From Caloramator fervidus (lineage in GTDB: Bacteria; Bacillota; Clostridia; Clostridiales; Caloramatoraceae): a DNA stretch of 53,392 bases. The translations under genes and the position numbers were made by a program. The notes beneath the pieces are model-generated. The model had not been told where the DNA came from and did no database searches. It saw nothing but the letters and a program-made list of their open reading frames with translations. The DNA lies in assembly GCF_900108045.1 (NCBI RefSeq), contig NZ_FNUK01000014.1, positions 1-53,392 on the forward strand, in the 5' to 3' direction. Positions 44,203-52,859 of the stretch are shown one piece after another. The stretch's first letter is position 1. The number at the start of each line of letters is the position of its first letter.

Positions 44203-45561
44203 ATGAAAATTTTAGCAGTTACGTCCTGCCCCACAGGTATAGCTCATACCTACATGGCGGCGGAGGCATTGCAAATTGCAGCAAAGGAGCTTGGAGTGGA
44301 CATTAAGGTTGAAACAAGGGGTTCTGTAGGTGCAGAAAACGAAATAACAAATGAGGATATTAAAGGAGCCCATGCAGTTATTTTAGCTGTCGATACAAAG
44401 GTTGATGAGGAAAGGTTTAGAGGACTTCCGATTATAAAAGTTAGTGTAAAGGATGCAATAAAGGACCCAAAGGGATTAATTGAAAAAGCTATGGCTATGG
44501 AAAAGAAGGAATATGTAGACAAGGTTTTTGAGGCAAAAAAGGAATCTAAGGAAAAGATAACTGGAGCCTATAAGCACCTAATGACTGGTGTTTCTTACAT
44601 GATTCCATTTGTTGTTGCAGGTGGTATACTTATCGCTTTATCCTTTATGTTTGGTATTAAGGCCTTTGAACAAAAGGGAACTTTAGCTGCAGCCCTCATG
44701 GATATCGGTGGTGGCGGTGCTTTCTCATTGATGGTTCCAATCCTTGCAGGTTTTATAGCTTTTTCAATAGCTGACAGACCAGGTCTTGTTCCAGGTATGG
44801 TTGGCGGTGTTCTTGCTGGAAAACTTGGAGCAGGTTTCTTAGGTGGTATTATAGCAGGTTTTGCTGCAGGATATGTTGTAGCATGGCTAAAGAAGGTTAT
44901 TAAACTTCCAAAGACTATGGAAGGGCTTATGCCGGTTTTAATATTACCTTTTCTTTCTACACTTATTGTTGGCCTTGGTATGATTTATATAATAGGTGGG
45001 CCGGTAGCTGCGATTAATAACGCTATGGCAAATTGGCTTAAGAATATGAGTGGAGGCAGTGCTATAACTTTAGGTATAATTTTAGGACTTATGATGGCCT
45101 TTGACATGGGAGGTCCTGTAAACAAAGCAGCCTATACTTTTGCAGTTTCAACCCTTGCGGCAGGGCAACCATCTATGATAATGGCTGCAGTTATGGCGGC
45201 TGGTATGACTCCACCCCTTGGAGTTGCCCTTGCAACCCTTATTGCAAAGGATAAATTTACTGAAGAAGAAAGGGAAGCTGGAAAAGCAGCATTTTTCCTT
45301 GGAATATCCTTTATAACAGAAGGTGCTATACCATTTGCAGCAGCAGATCCATTTAGAGTAATACCATCAATAATGGTCGGTTCTGCAGTTACTGCAGCCC
45401 TTTCAATGGCATTTAAGTGCACCCTTGCAGTTCCACATGGTGGAATATTCGTATTGCCAATTCCAAATGCTGTGGGAGGATTATTTCTCTATACAATAGC
45501 AATAATTATAGGAACCTTAGTTACTGGATTTATGATAGCTGTACTTAAACCCAAAAGATAA
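44203..45561 (+). CDS. fruA: PTS fructose-specific IIBC component
   Basis: This 452-residue protein has an N-terminal IIB domain, with phosphocysteine Cys9 in AVTSCPTGIAHTYMA (about 1-100), and a C-terminal IIC channel domain of about ten membrane segments (about 120-450; DMGGPVNKAAYTFAVSTLA is typical). It imports fructose with concomitant phosphorylation to fructose 1-phosphate. The start is ATG 44203, 8-9 nt behind GGGGG. Its DNA is noticeably richer in GCC/CTT codons than the neighbours, which fits high expression. Confidence 0.95.
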   Translation: MKILAVTSCPTGIAHTYMAAEALQIAAKELGVDIKVETRGSVGAENEITNEDIKGAHAVILAVDTKVDEERFRGLPIIKVSVKDAIKDPKGLIEKAMAMEKKEYVDKVFEAKKESKEKITGAYKHLMTGVSYMIPFVVAGGILIALSFMFGIKAFEQKGTLAAALMDIGGGGAFSLMVPILAGFIAFSIADRPGLVPGMVGGVLAGKLGAGFLGGIIAGFAAGYVVAWLKKVIKLPKTMEGLMPVLILPFLSTLIVGLGMIYIIGGPVAAINNAMANWLKNMSGGSAITLGIILGLMMAFDMGGPVNKAAYTFAVSTLAAGQPSMIMAAVMAAGMTPPLGVALATLIAKDKFTEEEREAGKAAFFLGISFITEGAIPFAAADPFRVIPSIMVGSAVTAALSMAFKCTLAVPHGGIFVLPIPNAVGGLFLYTIAIIIGTLVTGFMIAVLKPKR

Positions 45562-45568
45562 ATTTAAT

Positions 45569-45595
45569 AAAAGGCAGCGCCTACTGCCTTTTATA
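45569..45595 (+). terminator. weak intercistronic hairpin before ptsH
   Basis: AAAAGGCAG / CTGCCTTTT is followed by ATAATG rather than a T run. It probably reduces, rather than stops, transcription between fruA and ptsH. Confidence 0.5.
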
Positions 45596-45620
45596 ATGTA
45601 GTAGAATTGGAGGGAATATT

Positions 45621-45881
45621 ATGATAGAAAGAAAAGTAATAATAAAAAATCCTACAGGGCTTCATGCAAGACCTGCAAGCCTTCTTGTAAAAGAAGCCAA
45701 TAAGTTTAAAAGCGAAATCATGATTAATAAAGGCGGAAAAGATGTAAATGCAAAAAGTATATTGAGCGTATTATCATTAGGGGTATCAAATGGAGATGAA
45801 ATAATAATAAAAGCAAACGGAGAAGATGAAAAGGAAGCAATGGATGCTATAATAAACTTAATAGAAACATTTGTTGAATGA
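45621..45881 (+). CDS. ptsH: phosphocarrier protein HPr
   Basis: This 86-residue PTS phosphocarrier has the catalytic His15 (NPTGLHARPAS) and the regulatory Ser46 with its surroundings (NAKSILSVLSLG). It can therefore serve both sugar transport and HPr-kinase-dependent catabolite control. GGAGGG precedes the ATG. It is followed by ptsI 13 nt after its stop. Confidence 0.96.
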   Translation: MIERKVIIKNPTGLHARPASLLVKEANKFKSEIMINKGGKDVNAKSILSVLSLGVSNGDEIIIKANGEDEKEAMDAIINLIETFVE

Positions 45882-45894
45882 AGGAGATGTTTTT

Positions 45895-47514
45895 ATGCTA
45901 AAGGGCATTGCAGCATCATCAGGAATAGCAATAGGAAAAGCGTATGTAATAAGGGAAGAAGAAAATGCAATTAATAGATATGAAGTGAAGGATACTGAAA
46001 AGGAAATAAAAAGATTTCTAGAGGCAATTTTAAAAGCAAAGGAAGAAATAGAATCAATTAAAGAAACTGCAGTTAAAAACTTTGGAGAAGAAAAGGCTTT
46101 AATATTTGAGGCTCATCTTATGATTTTAGAGGATGAAGAGTTTAAGGCTTCTGTCATAGAAAAAATAAAACAAAATATTAATGCTGAATATGCAGTTAAG
46201 GAAACGGTTGAAATGTTTGAAGGTATTTTTTTGAGCATGGAAGACGAATATATGAGGGAGAGGGCAGCGGATATAAGGGATATTGGAGGCAGAATAATAA
46301 GAGCTCTTAAAGGAGAAGAAAAAAGTTCAATTGGCGATATAAAGGATAAATGTATTATAGTTGCAAAGGATTTAACGCCTTCAGATACAGCTCAGCTCAA
46401 TAGAGAATATGTCCTTGGATTTATAACTGAACTTGGGGGAAAAACATCCCATTCAGCAATTATTGCAAGAGCCCTTGAAATCCCTGCAGTATCAGGGATA
46501 AAGGGTGCAACGGAAATATTAAAAACTGGGGATTTAATCATTTTAGATGGGGTAAAGGGAATTATATATATAAATCCTGATGAAAGTCTAATTGATGAAT
46601 ATCAAAATAAAATTCAAAGGGAAATGGAAGAAAAAAGGGAACTATTAATATATAAAGATAGAAAGGTATTGACAAAGGACGGCAAAAGAATTGAAGTTGC
46701 AGCAAATATTTCTTCTAAAGAGGAAGTTGATGTTGCTTTAAAATATGGTGCTGATGGGATTGGACTATTTAGGACGGAATTTTTATTCATGAATAGGGAA
46801 ACAGCACCAACAGAGGAAGAACAGTTTGAGGTTTACAAATACGTTTTAGAAAAGATGGAGGGTAGACCTGTAATCATAAGAACTTTAGACGTTGGTGGAG
46901 ATAAAAAGATACCTTATATAGATGTTGGGACGGAGATGAATCCATTTTTAGGTTTAAGGGCAATTAGGCTTTGTTTTGAGAGACTGGATTTATTTAAAAC
47001 GCAGCTTAAAGCGCTTTTAAGGGCTTCAATCTATGGAAATTTAAAAATAATGTTCCCTATGATTTCTAAGGTGGATGAAATAAAAAGGGCGAAGGAGATT
47101 TTAGAGGATGTTAAAGCTGAATTGAAAAAGGCAGGACAAAAGTTTTCTGATAAAATTGAGATAGGTATTATGATAGAAGTTCCTTCAGCTGCTATTATAT
47201 CGGATTTGCTTGCTAAAGAAGTTGATTTTTTCTCTATTGGCACAAATGATTTGATTCAATACACTTTAGCTGTGGATAGGATGAATGAGAAAGTTTCTAA
47301 TATTTATGAACCGTCCCACCCTGCAGTTTTAAGATTGATTAAAATGGTTATAGATAATGCCCATAAAGAGGGTAAATGGGTTGGGATGTGTGGAGAAATG
47401 GCCTCTGACATTAGTATGATCCCCCTTTTAATAGATTATGGAATAGACGAGCTTAGCATGAGTGCACCATCGGTTCTTAAAGTAAAAAAGGAAATATTAA
47501 AATCCGTAGACTAA
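45895..47514 (+). CDS. ptsI: PTS enzyme I (phosphoenolpyruvate-protein phosphotransferase)
   Basis: This 539-residue cytosolic enzyme transfers phosphate from PEP to HPr. The phosphohistidine is His186 in GGKTSHSAIIARA, the HPr-binding helical domain covers about residues 20-140, and the C-terminal PEP barrel contains GLFRTEFLFM and GMCGEMASD (Cys499). The start is ATG 45895, behind GAAGGAGAT; an in-frame ATG 24 nt earlier overlaps the ptsH stop region. The gene ends the fructose operon, so general PTS proteins are made from this locus. Confidence 0.97.
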   Translation: MLKGIAASSGIAIGKAYVIREEENAINRYEVKDTEKEIKRFLEAILKAKEEIESIKETAVKNFGEEKALIFEAHLMILEDEEFKASVIEKIKQNINAEYAVKETVEMFEGIFLSMEDEYMRERAADIRDIGGRIIRALKGEEKSSIGDIKDKCIIVAKDLTPSDTAQLNREYVLGFITELGGKTSHSAIIARALEIPAVSGIKGATEILKTGDLIILDGVKGIIYINPDESLIDEYQNKIQREMEEKRELLIYKDRKVLTKDGKRIEVAANISSKEEVDVALKYGADGIGLFRTEFLFMNRETAPTEEEQFEVYKYVLEKMEGRPVIIRTLDVGGDKKIPYIDVGTEMNPFLGLRAIRLCFERLDLFKTQLKALLRASIYGNLKIMFPMISKVDEIKRAKEILEDVKAELKKAGQKFSDKIEIGIMIEVPSAAIISDLLAKEVDFFSIGTNDLIQYTLAVDRMNEKVSNIYEPSHPAVLRLIKMVIDNAHKEGKWVGMCGEMASDISMIPLLIDYGIDELSMSAPSVLKVKKEILKSVD

Positions 47515-47723
47515 GCATTAGTCTATGGCAGAATGTTGAAAAAGTTATTTTTTGATAAGCCCCGTGAAGGATTTCCCTGGCATTCGCTCATTTCGCTAAG
47601 CAATTCTAATTGCTAGAGCTTATGAGAGATGCCTTTTTGAAATCCTATCACGGGGCTCTTGTAAAGTTTAAACAGCAGACAAAATTTGTCTACAATATGC
47701 ATAGACTGAGCATTAATCTTTGG
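47507..47723. repeat. 22-nt imperfect direct repeats flanking a 100-nt palindrome
   Basis: The 22 nt at 47507-47528 (beginning TAGACTAAGCATTA, including the ptsI stop) recur at 47702-47723 with three mismatches. Between them lie the large palindrome at 47558-47657 and a short one, AGACAAAATTTGTCT (47677-47691). The first copy can fold on itself as a possible ptsI terminator. Confidence 0.65.
47558..47657. other. 100-nt imperfect palindrome, possible structured RNA or MITE-like element
   Basis: Nested complementary arms are AGCCCCGTGA (47558-47567) with TCACGGGGCT (47648-47657), GGATTTC with GAAATCC, GGCAT with ATGCC, CTCAT with ATGAG, and AGCAAT with ATTGCT around a 4-nt loop. The outer arms are much more GC-rich than the surrounding DNA. 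No open frame is present. Confidence 0.7.
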
Positions 47724-47753
47724 ATTTATTTTTGTATTTTAGATTGACTTTAG

Positions 47754-47915
47754 TTATGAAAATCCTTTTTTAGTAAAGAATAAAAAATATGATATTATGC
47801 TTATCATGAAGCCATATGCCATTGAAATGTTAACTAACAAACAAAAAATTATCGAAAAAATAAAAAAGATTAATGTTCCATATATTTCTACTGGTTTTAA
47901 ATCATTTTTTAACAT
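47754..47915 (-). pseudogene. N-terminal relic of a membrane transporter
   Basis: A ribosome site (AGGGAGAAG) and ATG 47915 begin a 53-codon frame. Its product has two membrane segments (GTLIFFIFSIIFCLLV and MAYGFMISIISYFLFF) and ends TKKGFS, after which the frame stops. The pattern looks like the first 50 residues of an antiporter- or permease-type protein cut short. It could also be a genuine small membrane protein. Confidence 0.35.
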
Positions 47916-48216
47916 GGTTCTTCTCCCTAGTGCCAACCCTTTTATAATAAATTTATTATACCATGTTTTATTTTTAATCTAAATAGTTCGATTTGTTATT
48001 CATTAACATGTTAACAAATGAAAAGGCAAATTCATTACTATTGGCTCGTTTTTATTTAATTTATATGCAAGTTAGAAAAACTCTATAAACTTATATTTAT
48101 GTTTCAAATTATATTCTAAGAAAGAAGACAGTAATTATCACAAACGATTTATAATATTTTTGCGTTAATAATATACTTTCAAATTCTAAATGTAAATATT
48201 CATGAAAAAAGCCCAT

Positions 48217-48247
48217 TAAAAAAGGGGTTAGATTGCTCTAACCCTTG
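48217..48247 (-). terminator. terminator of the methyltransferase gene
   Basis: On the minus strand, AAGGGTTAG / CTAACCCCTT is followed by a run of T residues. Confidence 0.75.
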
Positions 48248-48258
48248 AATAAAAGCTA

Positions 48259-49602
48259 TTACCTTTCTATCAATGCAACAGTTTCAATATGTGGTGTATG
48301 TGGGAACATATCAACGCATTTTACTTTTTTTACCTCATATCCATTTTCTACGAATATCTTTAAATCTCTTGCAAGGGATGTGGGTTTGCAGGATACATAA
48401 ACGATTTTTGGTGCTTTAAAATTAATTATTTTATTTATAGCTTTAGGATGAATTCCATCTCTTGGAGGATCAAGGATTATTATGTCAGGTTTTATTTTAA
48501 GCTCATCTACTTTTTTAAGAACATCTCCTGCAATAAACTCACAGTTTTCAAGGTTATTAAGTTTTGCATTTTCTTTAGCGGCGTATACTGCTTCTTCAAC
48601 AATTTCAATTCCAATAACCTTCTTTGCAACAGGTGCCATAATTTGAGCTATTGTTCCTGTTCCTGAATAAAGATCAAATATAACTTTGTTTTTAGTATCT
48701 CCTGCAAAGTCTCTAACAATTGAATATAATTTTTCTGCCCCATAGGAATTTGTTTGAAAAAATGAGAAGGCAGTTATTTTAAATTTAAGTCCAAGAATTT
48801 CTTCTATTATATAATCGTTTCCATATAATACTTGGGTTTTATCGCTTTGAACAACATCTGATATAGAATCGTTTATTGTATGAAGTATGCCTACTATTTT
48901 ACTTTGTAGGTTTAAAGAAAGAAGTATTTTGGCATACTCTGATAAATCAAAATTTAGTTGGGATGTTGTAACAATATTTACAAGAATTTGATTAGTTCTA
49001 AAAGCCCTTCTTAAAACAAGATGTCTTAAGAAACCTTCATGATTTTTTTTGTTATAGTAGGGAATATTTTCTTGTGAAAAATATAAAAGTGTAGAATCTA
49101 AAATTTTATTGAAATCTTCATGAACTATTTTGCAGTTATTTGTTGTAATAACTTCATAAAATTTTCCTTTTTTATGAAGTCCAAGGGATAACTTATTGTT
49201 ATCTTCTCCAAAAGTAAATTCCATTTTATTTCTATATCCAAATTCTAATGGGCTTTTTTCAATTCCTAAAAAATCATATTTTATTTTTTCACCATTTAAG
49301 AGTTTTTTTACTTGCTCTTCTTTTAATTTAAGTTGGAATTCATAGGGAAGGTTTTGATAAGAACATCCACCACAAAGCCCAAATACACTACAAGGAGGAT
49401 TAATTTCATTAGATGCTTTTTTTAAAACTTCTAAGATTATTCCTTCAGCATAATCTTTTTTGTTTTTTATTATTTTTATTTTAACCTTTTGGCCGGGCAC
49501 AGCATTTTTAATATATACAGCTTTTTCATTTACATAGGATATTCCTTTATTAGGAAATAGAACATCTTTTATTTCAACTTCATAAATTTCTCCCTTTTTC
49601 AA
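48259..49602 (-). CDS. 23S rRNA (uracil-C5)-methyltransferase, RlmD/TrmA family
   Basis: This 447-residue SAM-dependent RNA methyltransferase has an N-terminal TRAM domain (about 1-55) and a four-Cys [4Fe-4S]-type cluster motif (CSVFGLCGGCSYQNL). The SAM-binding fold shows FDLYSGTGTIAQIMA and IILDPPRDGIHP, and the catalytic Cys is in IVYVSCKPTSLARDL. The substrate is uridine in 23S rRNA (positions 1939 or 747 numbering), or tRNA U54; the choice cannot be made from motifs. It starts at TTG 49602, 7 nt behind AGGAGG. Confidence 0.92.
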   Translation of the reverse strand: MKKGEIYEVEIKDVLFPNKGISYVNEKAVYIKNAVPGQKVKIKIIKNKKDYAEGIILEVLKKASNEINPPCSVFGLCGGCSYQNLPYEFQLKLKEEQVKKLLNGEKIKYDFLGIEKSPLEFGYRNKMEFTFGEDNNKLSLGLHKKGKFYEVITTNNCKIVHEDFNKILDSTLLYFSQENIPYYNKKNHEGFLRHLVLRRAFRTNQILVNIVTTSQLNFDLSEYAKILLSLNLQSKIVGILHTINDSISDVVQSDKTQVLYGNDYIIEEILGLKFKITAFSFFQTNSYGAEKLYSIVRDFAGDTKNKVIFDLYSGTGTIAQIMAPVAKKVIGIEIVEEAVYAAKENAKLNNLENCEFIAGDVLKKVDELKIKPDIIILDPPRDGIHPKAINKIINFKAPKIVYVSCKPTSLARDLKIFVENGYEVKKVKCVDMFPHTPHIETVALIER

Positions 49603-49695
49603 GGTGCATCCTCCTAACATTATTTTATAACTATGAAGTTATTATATAATTATTTATGATAATTCTCAATAAAAATATATTTTGGAGGGAGTATT

Positions 49696-50154
49696 ATGTC
49701 AATTAGAAATTCTGCAAAGGCTATTATAATAAAAGACGGAAAGCTTTTATGTACAAAAAACAAAGATGATTTGGGTATTTTTTATCTCTTGCCGGGAGGA
49801 GGACAAAATAAAGGAGAAAGCATTATAGATGCTTTAAAAAGGGAAGTTAAAGAGGAAACTGGGGCAGAGATAGAAGTAAAGGATTTAAAATTTGTAAGGG
49901 ACTACATTGGGAAAAATCATGAATTTAAAGAGTTAGATAAAGATTTTCATCAGGTGGAATATATGTTTATATGTTCTTTAAAAGGAGAAATAAATTATAA
50001 CTTAGCAAAAGAAAAGGATGATTATCAAATAGGGTTAGAATGGATAGATTTAAAGGATTTGAAAAATGTAAGGATATACCCTAAAAAACTTTCAGAGGTT
50101 ATAAAAGAAGATGGAAGTTTTGAAAATACAGTATATTTAGGAGATGTAAATTAA
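49696..50154 (+). CDS. Nudix hydrolase
   Basis: This 152-residue protein has a complete Nudix box (G-x5-E-x5-[not fixed]-x2-REVKEETGAEI; GGGQNKGESIIDALKREVKE). It should cleave a nucleoside diphosphate linked to another moiety; the substrate is unknown. GGAGGGAG precedes the ATG. It lies 34 nt before the cytochrome b5-like gene, so co-transcription with the hydrogenase genes is possible but not shown. Confidence 0.9.
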   Translation: MSIRNSAKAIIIKDGKLLCTKNKDDLGIFYLLPGGGQNKGESIIDALKREVKEETGAEIEVKDLKFVRDYIGKNHEFKELDKDFHQVEYMFICSLKGEINYNLAKEKDDYQIGLEWIDLKDLKNVRIYPKKLSEVIKEDGSFENTVYLGDVN

Positions 50155-50188
50155 TATAATTTTATTGTAAAAATAACCTGGAGGTTAT

Positions 50189-50623
50189 ATGGAAGATATT
50201 TTGAAGTTAAAGAAGGATTTAGAAAAAATTTTATATAAAATAAACCGTCTAAGGACCTTAGAATTTTTATCTTACTGTCCTGTTGAAAAGGATTTTTATA
50301 AAAATAGGATTATGGATATGATTGATGATGCATGTTTTAAAATTGATGATATTTTAAAGATTTTAAATGAATATCCAAAGAGAGACTTAAAAGAATTTAC
50401 TCTTGATGAGCTTTCACAGTTTGATGGAAGAGACGGAAGGCCTGCATATGTTGCAATAAATGGGGTAGTTTATGATGTTACCTTTAATGAAGCTTGGGCA
50501 GGGGGAAGCCATTTTGGACTTTTAGCAGGGAAAGATCTTACTGAGGAGTTTAATAAGTGCCATGATCTAAATAAGCTTTTAAAACTTGAAATAGTTGGGA
50601 AGATAAAAGAAAGCAATGTTTAG
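50189..50623 (+). CDS. cytochrome b5-like heme/steroid-binding domain protein
   Basis: This 144-residue soluble protein has a helical N-terminal half (about 1-65; LKKDLEKILYKINRLRTLEF). A C-terminal domain of the cytochrome b5 superfamily follows (EFTLDELSQFDGRDGRPAYV, AINGVVYDVT, GGSHFGLLAGKDLTEEF, about 70-140). His residues at SHFG and CHDL could ligate heme, but the classical HPGG is not present. TGGAGG precedes the ATG. It ends 12 nt before the hydrogenase small-subunit gene, which suggests a joint electron-transfer role; heme binding is unproven. Confidence 0.82.
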   Translation: MEDILKLKKDLEKILYKINRLRTLEFLSYCPVEKDFYKNRIMDMIDDACFKIDDILKILNEYPKRDLKEFTLDELSQFDGRDGRPAYVAINGVVYDVTFNEAWAGGSHFGLLAGKDLTEEFNKCHDLNKLLKLEIVGKIKESNV

Positions 50624-50635
50624 GAGGATTGGAGT

Positions 50636-51508
50636 TTGAAAAATTGTTTATGGGAAGTTATAAACAATAAGAATTCATTATCTAAAGCACTAGCAGAAGA
50701 AGTAGCAGTTCAAATAAGATTTGGAAAAACTAAAAAACCTAATGTAATATGGATAGAAGCTACAGGATGTTCAGGAAATACTATTTCTCTTATGAATGCT
50801 GATTATCCAGATTTAATTTATCTTCTTGATAATATGATAAATTTAAAATTTAGCAATAGCCTTATGGTTTGTGATGGAGAAAGGGCTTTTGAAAGTTTTT
50901 TAAAAACCCTTAAAGAGGATTTTATTCTTGTGGTAGAAGGAGCTGTTTCAACAAAAGAAGATGGACTTTTTAATATAATTGCAAACTATAAGGGTAATAA
51001 AATAACCGCTTATGATGCTATAAAGATGGCAGGAGCTAAAGCAAAAAGTATAATTGCCGTGGGGACATGTGCATCCTTTGGAGGAGTATCGAAGGCATAT
51101 CCTAATCCTTCTGAGGCAAAAAGTGTTAAAGAAGTTTTACAAAAAGATGTTATTAACCTTCCGGGGTGTCCAAGTCATCCGGAATGGATAATAGGAACAC
51201 TTGCTTATATTATAACAAATGAAAAAATAGAAGTTGATGATTTAGGAAGACCTTTATTATTTTATGGGTTTACTATTCATGATTTTTGTGAAAGGAGAGT
51301 TTATTTTAATAATAGGATATTTGCTAAAAATATAGGAGAACCTTGGTGTATGTTTAAATTAGGCTGTAGAGGTCCGGTTACAAAAACAGATTGTCCTAAA
51401 AGAAGGTGGAATAATAAAGTAAATTGGCCTATAGGAGACAACACTCCATGTATAGGGTGTGCTAATGCTTATTTTCCAGATGGAATGGAGCCCTTTATTA
51501 GGTTATAG
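50636..51508 (+). CDS. [NiFe] hydrogenase small subunit
   Basis: This 290-residue electron-transfer subunit has no Tat signal, so it is probably cytosolic. Cluster ligands can be assigned by pattern. Proximal: Cys45, Cys145 (GTCASFGG) and Cys178 (LPGCPSHPEW), but the usual fourth Cys is Asn48 (ATGCSGN instead of CxxC). Distal: His215, Cys218, Cys238 and Cys244. Medial: Cys253, Cys272 and Cys275. It starts at TTG 50636, 9 nt behind AGGAGG. It is followed by the large subunit and preceded by the cytochrome b5-like gene. Electrons would pass from the large subunit through the three clusters to a partner. Confidence 0.93.
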   Translation: MKNCLWEVINNKNSLSKALAEEVAVQIRFGKTKKPNVIWIEATGCSGNTISLMNADYPDLIYLLDNMINLKFSNSLMVCDGERAFESFLKTLKEDFILVVEGAVSTKEDGLFNIIANYKGNKITAYDAIKMAGAKAKSIIAVGTCASFGGVSKAYPNPSEAKSVKEVLQKDVINLPGCPSHPEWIIGTLAYIITNEKIEVDDLGRPLLFYGFTIHDFCERRVYFNNRIFAKNIGEPWCMFKLGCRGPVTKTDCPKRRWNNKVNWPIGDNTPCIGCANAYFPDGMEPFIRL

Positions 51509-51517
51509 GAGGGAGTT

Positions 51518-52855
51518 ATGGTTAAGCTCATTATAGATCCTATAACAAGGATAAGTGGTTTTTTAGGTGTAGAAGTTGAGATTGAAAAAAATAAAATAGT
51601 AGAGGCAAAGGTAGAAGGGAATTTGTTTAGAGGCTTTGAAAAAATATTAAAGGGAAGGTATGCTTTAGATGCAGTTTACTTAACAGAGAGAATATGTGGT
51701 ATTTGTTCATCAGCCCATGCCCTTGCAGCTACTTTAGCCCTTGAAAATGCTTTAAATTTGGTTCCGACGGAAAATGTAATATATATAAGGGATTTGCTTC
51801 ATTCTTTTGATATAATACAAAATCATATAAGGCATTTTTATTTGTTTACGGTTCCTGATTATGTGGAATTTGATTTTTCAAGTCCCTTATATGAAACATG
51901 TCATAAAGATTATAGGATTCCAGATAAATTAAGCAGAAAGATACAAGAGGATTATTTAAAAAGTATAGAATTTAGCAAACTAGCCCATGTTGGAGTTGCA
52001 CTTTTAGGAGGAAAAGCCCCCCACAATCATGGTATTTTGCCTGGGATTGTAAGTGTATCCTTAGATAGGTTAAAGATAGAAGAAATAAAATCAATAATAA
52101 ACAAAATAAAGGACTTTGTAGATAATTGTATGTTAGAAGATGTAAATATAATTTCTATGTATTATGGTGACTATTTTGAAAAGGGGAAAACATATAATAA
52201 TTTTTTAAGCTTTGGGCTTTTTGATTATGAAGATTTTTATTATGTAAAACCTTCAGTCATTATAAATGGTGTTAAAAGTGACTTTGATGTTAATAAAATA
52301 CATGAAAACATTAATTATTCGTGGTATGAAGTTCATGATGGGCAAGTTGTTGAGAATATAAAAAAGAAAGGGGCCTATTCTTTTGTAAAATCTCCAAGAT
52401 ATGATAAAATGCCGGTTGAAGTAGGACCTTTAGCTAGGATGATATTAAGTGGAAAATATAATTTAAAAAGCTCCACAATGGATAGGATAATAGCAAGATG
52501 CCAAGAGGCATCAAACATATTAAGGATAATGAGTATTATAGTTGAAAGAATAGAGCCTTTTAAAAAAGAGGTAAAGTATGATTTTAAGGTATCATCAGGT
52601 CTAGGAATGGTGGACACAACAAGAGGAGCCCTTTTGCATTATGTTAAATTAGATTATGATAAAATTGATGGATATGATATAATAACTCCCTCTGCTTGGA
52701 ATTTCTCTCCAAGAGATGATTTTTTAGGAACAGTAGAAAAAGCATTAGTAGATACTTTTATTGATGATATAAACGATGTAGTTGAAGTAGGAAGAATAGT
52801 AAGAAGTTTTGATCCTTGCATATCCTGTGCAACTCATGTAACTTTAAGGAGATGA
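51518..52855 (+). CDS. [NiFe] hydrogenase large subunit
   Basis: This 445-residue catalytic subunit is short for the family. The NiFe ligands are ERICGICSSAHA (about 58-69) and the C-terminal DPCISCATH. The L1-like start is DPITRISGFLGVEVEI. The peptide beyond the cleavage His is only five residues (VTLRR), much shorter than the usual C-terminal extension removed by the maturation protease. AGGAGGGAG precedes the ATG. It oxidises or produces H2; direction and partner are unknown. The protease gene follows. Confidence 0.95.
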   Translation: MVKLIIDPITRISGFLGVEVEIEKNKIVEAKVEGNLFRGFEKILKGRYALDAVYLTERICGICSSAHALAATLALENALNLVPTENVIYIRDLLHSFDIIQNHIRHFYLFTVPDYVEFDFSSPLYETCHKDYRIPDKLSRKIQEDYLKSIEFSKLAHVGVALLGGKAPHNHGILPGIVSVSLDRLKIEEIKSIINKIKDFVDNCMLEDVNIISMYYGDYFEKGKTYNNFLSFGLFDYEDFYYVKPSVIINGVKSDFDVNKIHENINYSWYEVHDGQVVENIKKKGAYSFVKSPRYDKMPVEVGPLARMILSGKYNLKSSTMDRIIARCQEASNILRIMSIIVERIEPFKKEVKYDFKVSSGLGMVDTTRGALLHYVKLDYDKIDGYDIITPSAWNFSPRDDFLGTVEKALVDTFIDDINDVVEVGRIVRSFDPCISCATHVTLRR

Positions 52856-52859
52856 AAAA

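Larger units (their letters stand above)
47515..48258. other. 744-nt stretch without an intact gene
   Basis: This stretch contains the direct repeats and palindromes listed at 47507-47723, a short minus-strand relic at 47754-47915, and from about 47940 to 48215 very AT-rich DNA in which I see no gene, RNA or clear regulatory site. The terminator of the methyltransferase gene is at its right edge. Confidence 0.6.

Noticed and set aside
44203-45561. Horizontal transfer of the fructose PTS genes because of different codon use
   Set aside because: The shift is mild and is what high expression would give. Neighbouring genes and operon order are ordinary for Firmicutes.
47797-47982. Plus-strand 61-codon frame in the ptsI-methyltransferase gap
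   Set aside because: No SD and no recognisable pattern. The minus-strand relic in the same place has an SD and credible membrane segments.
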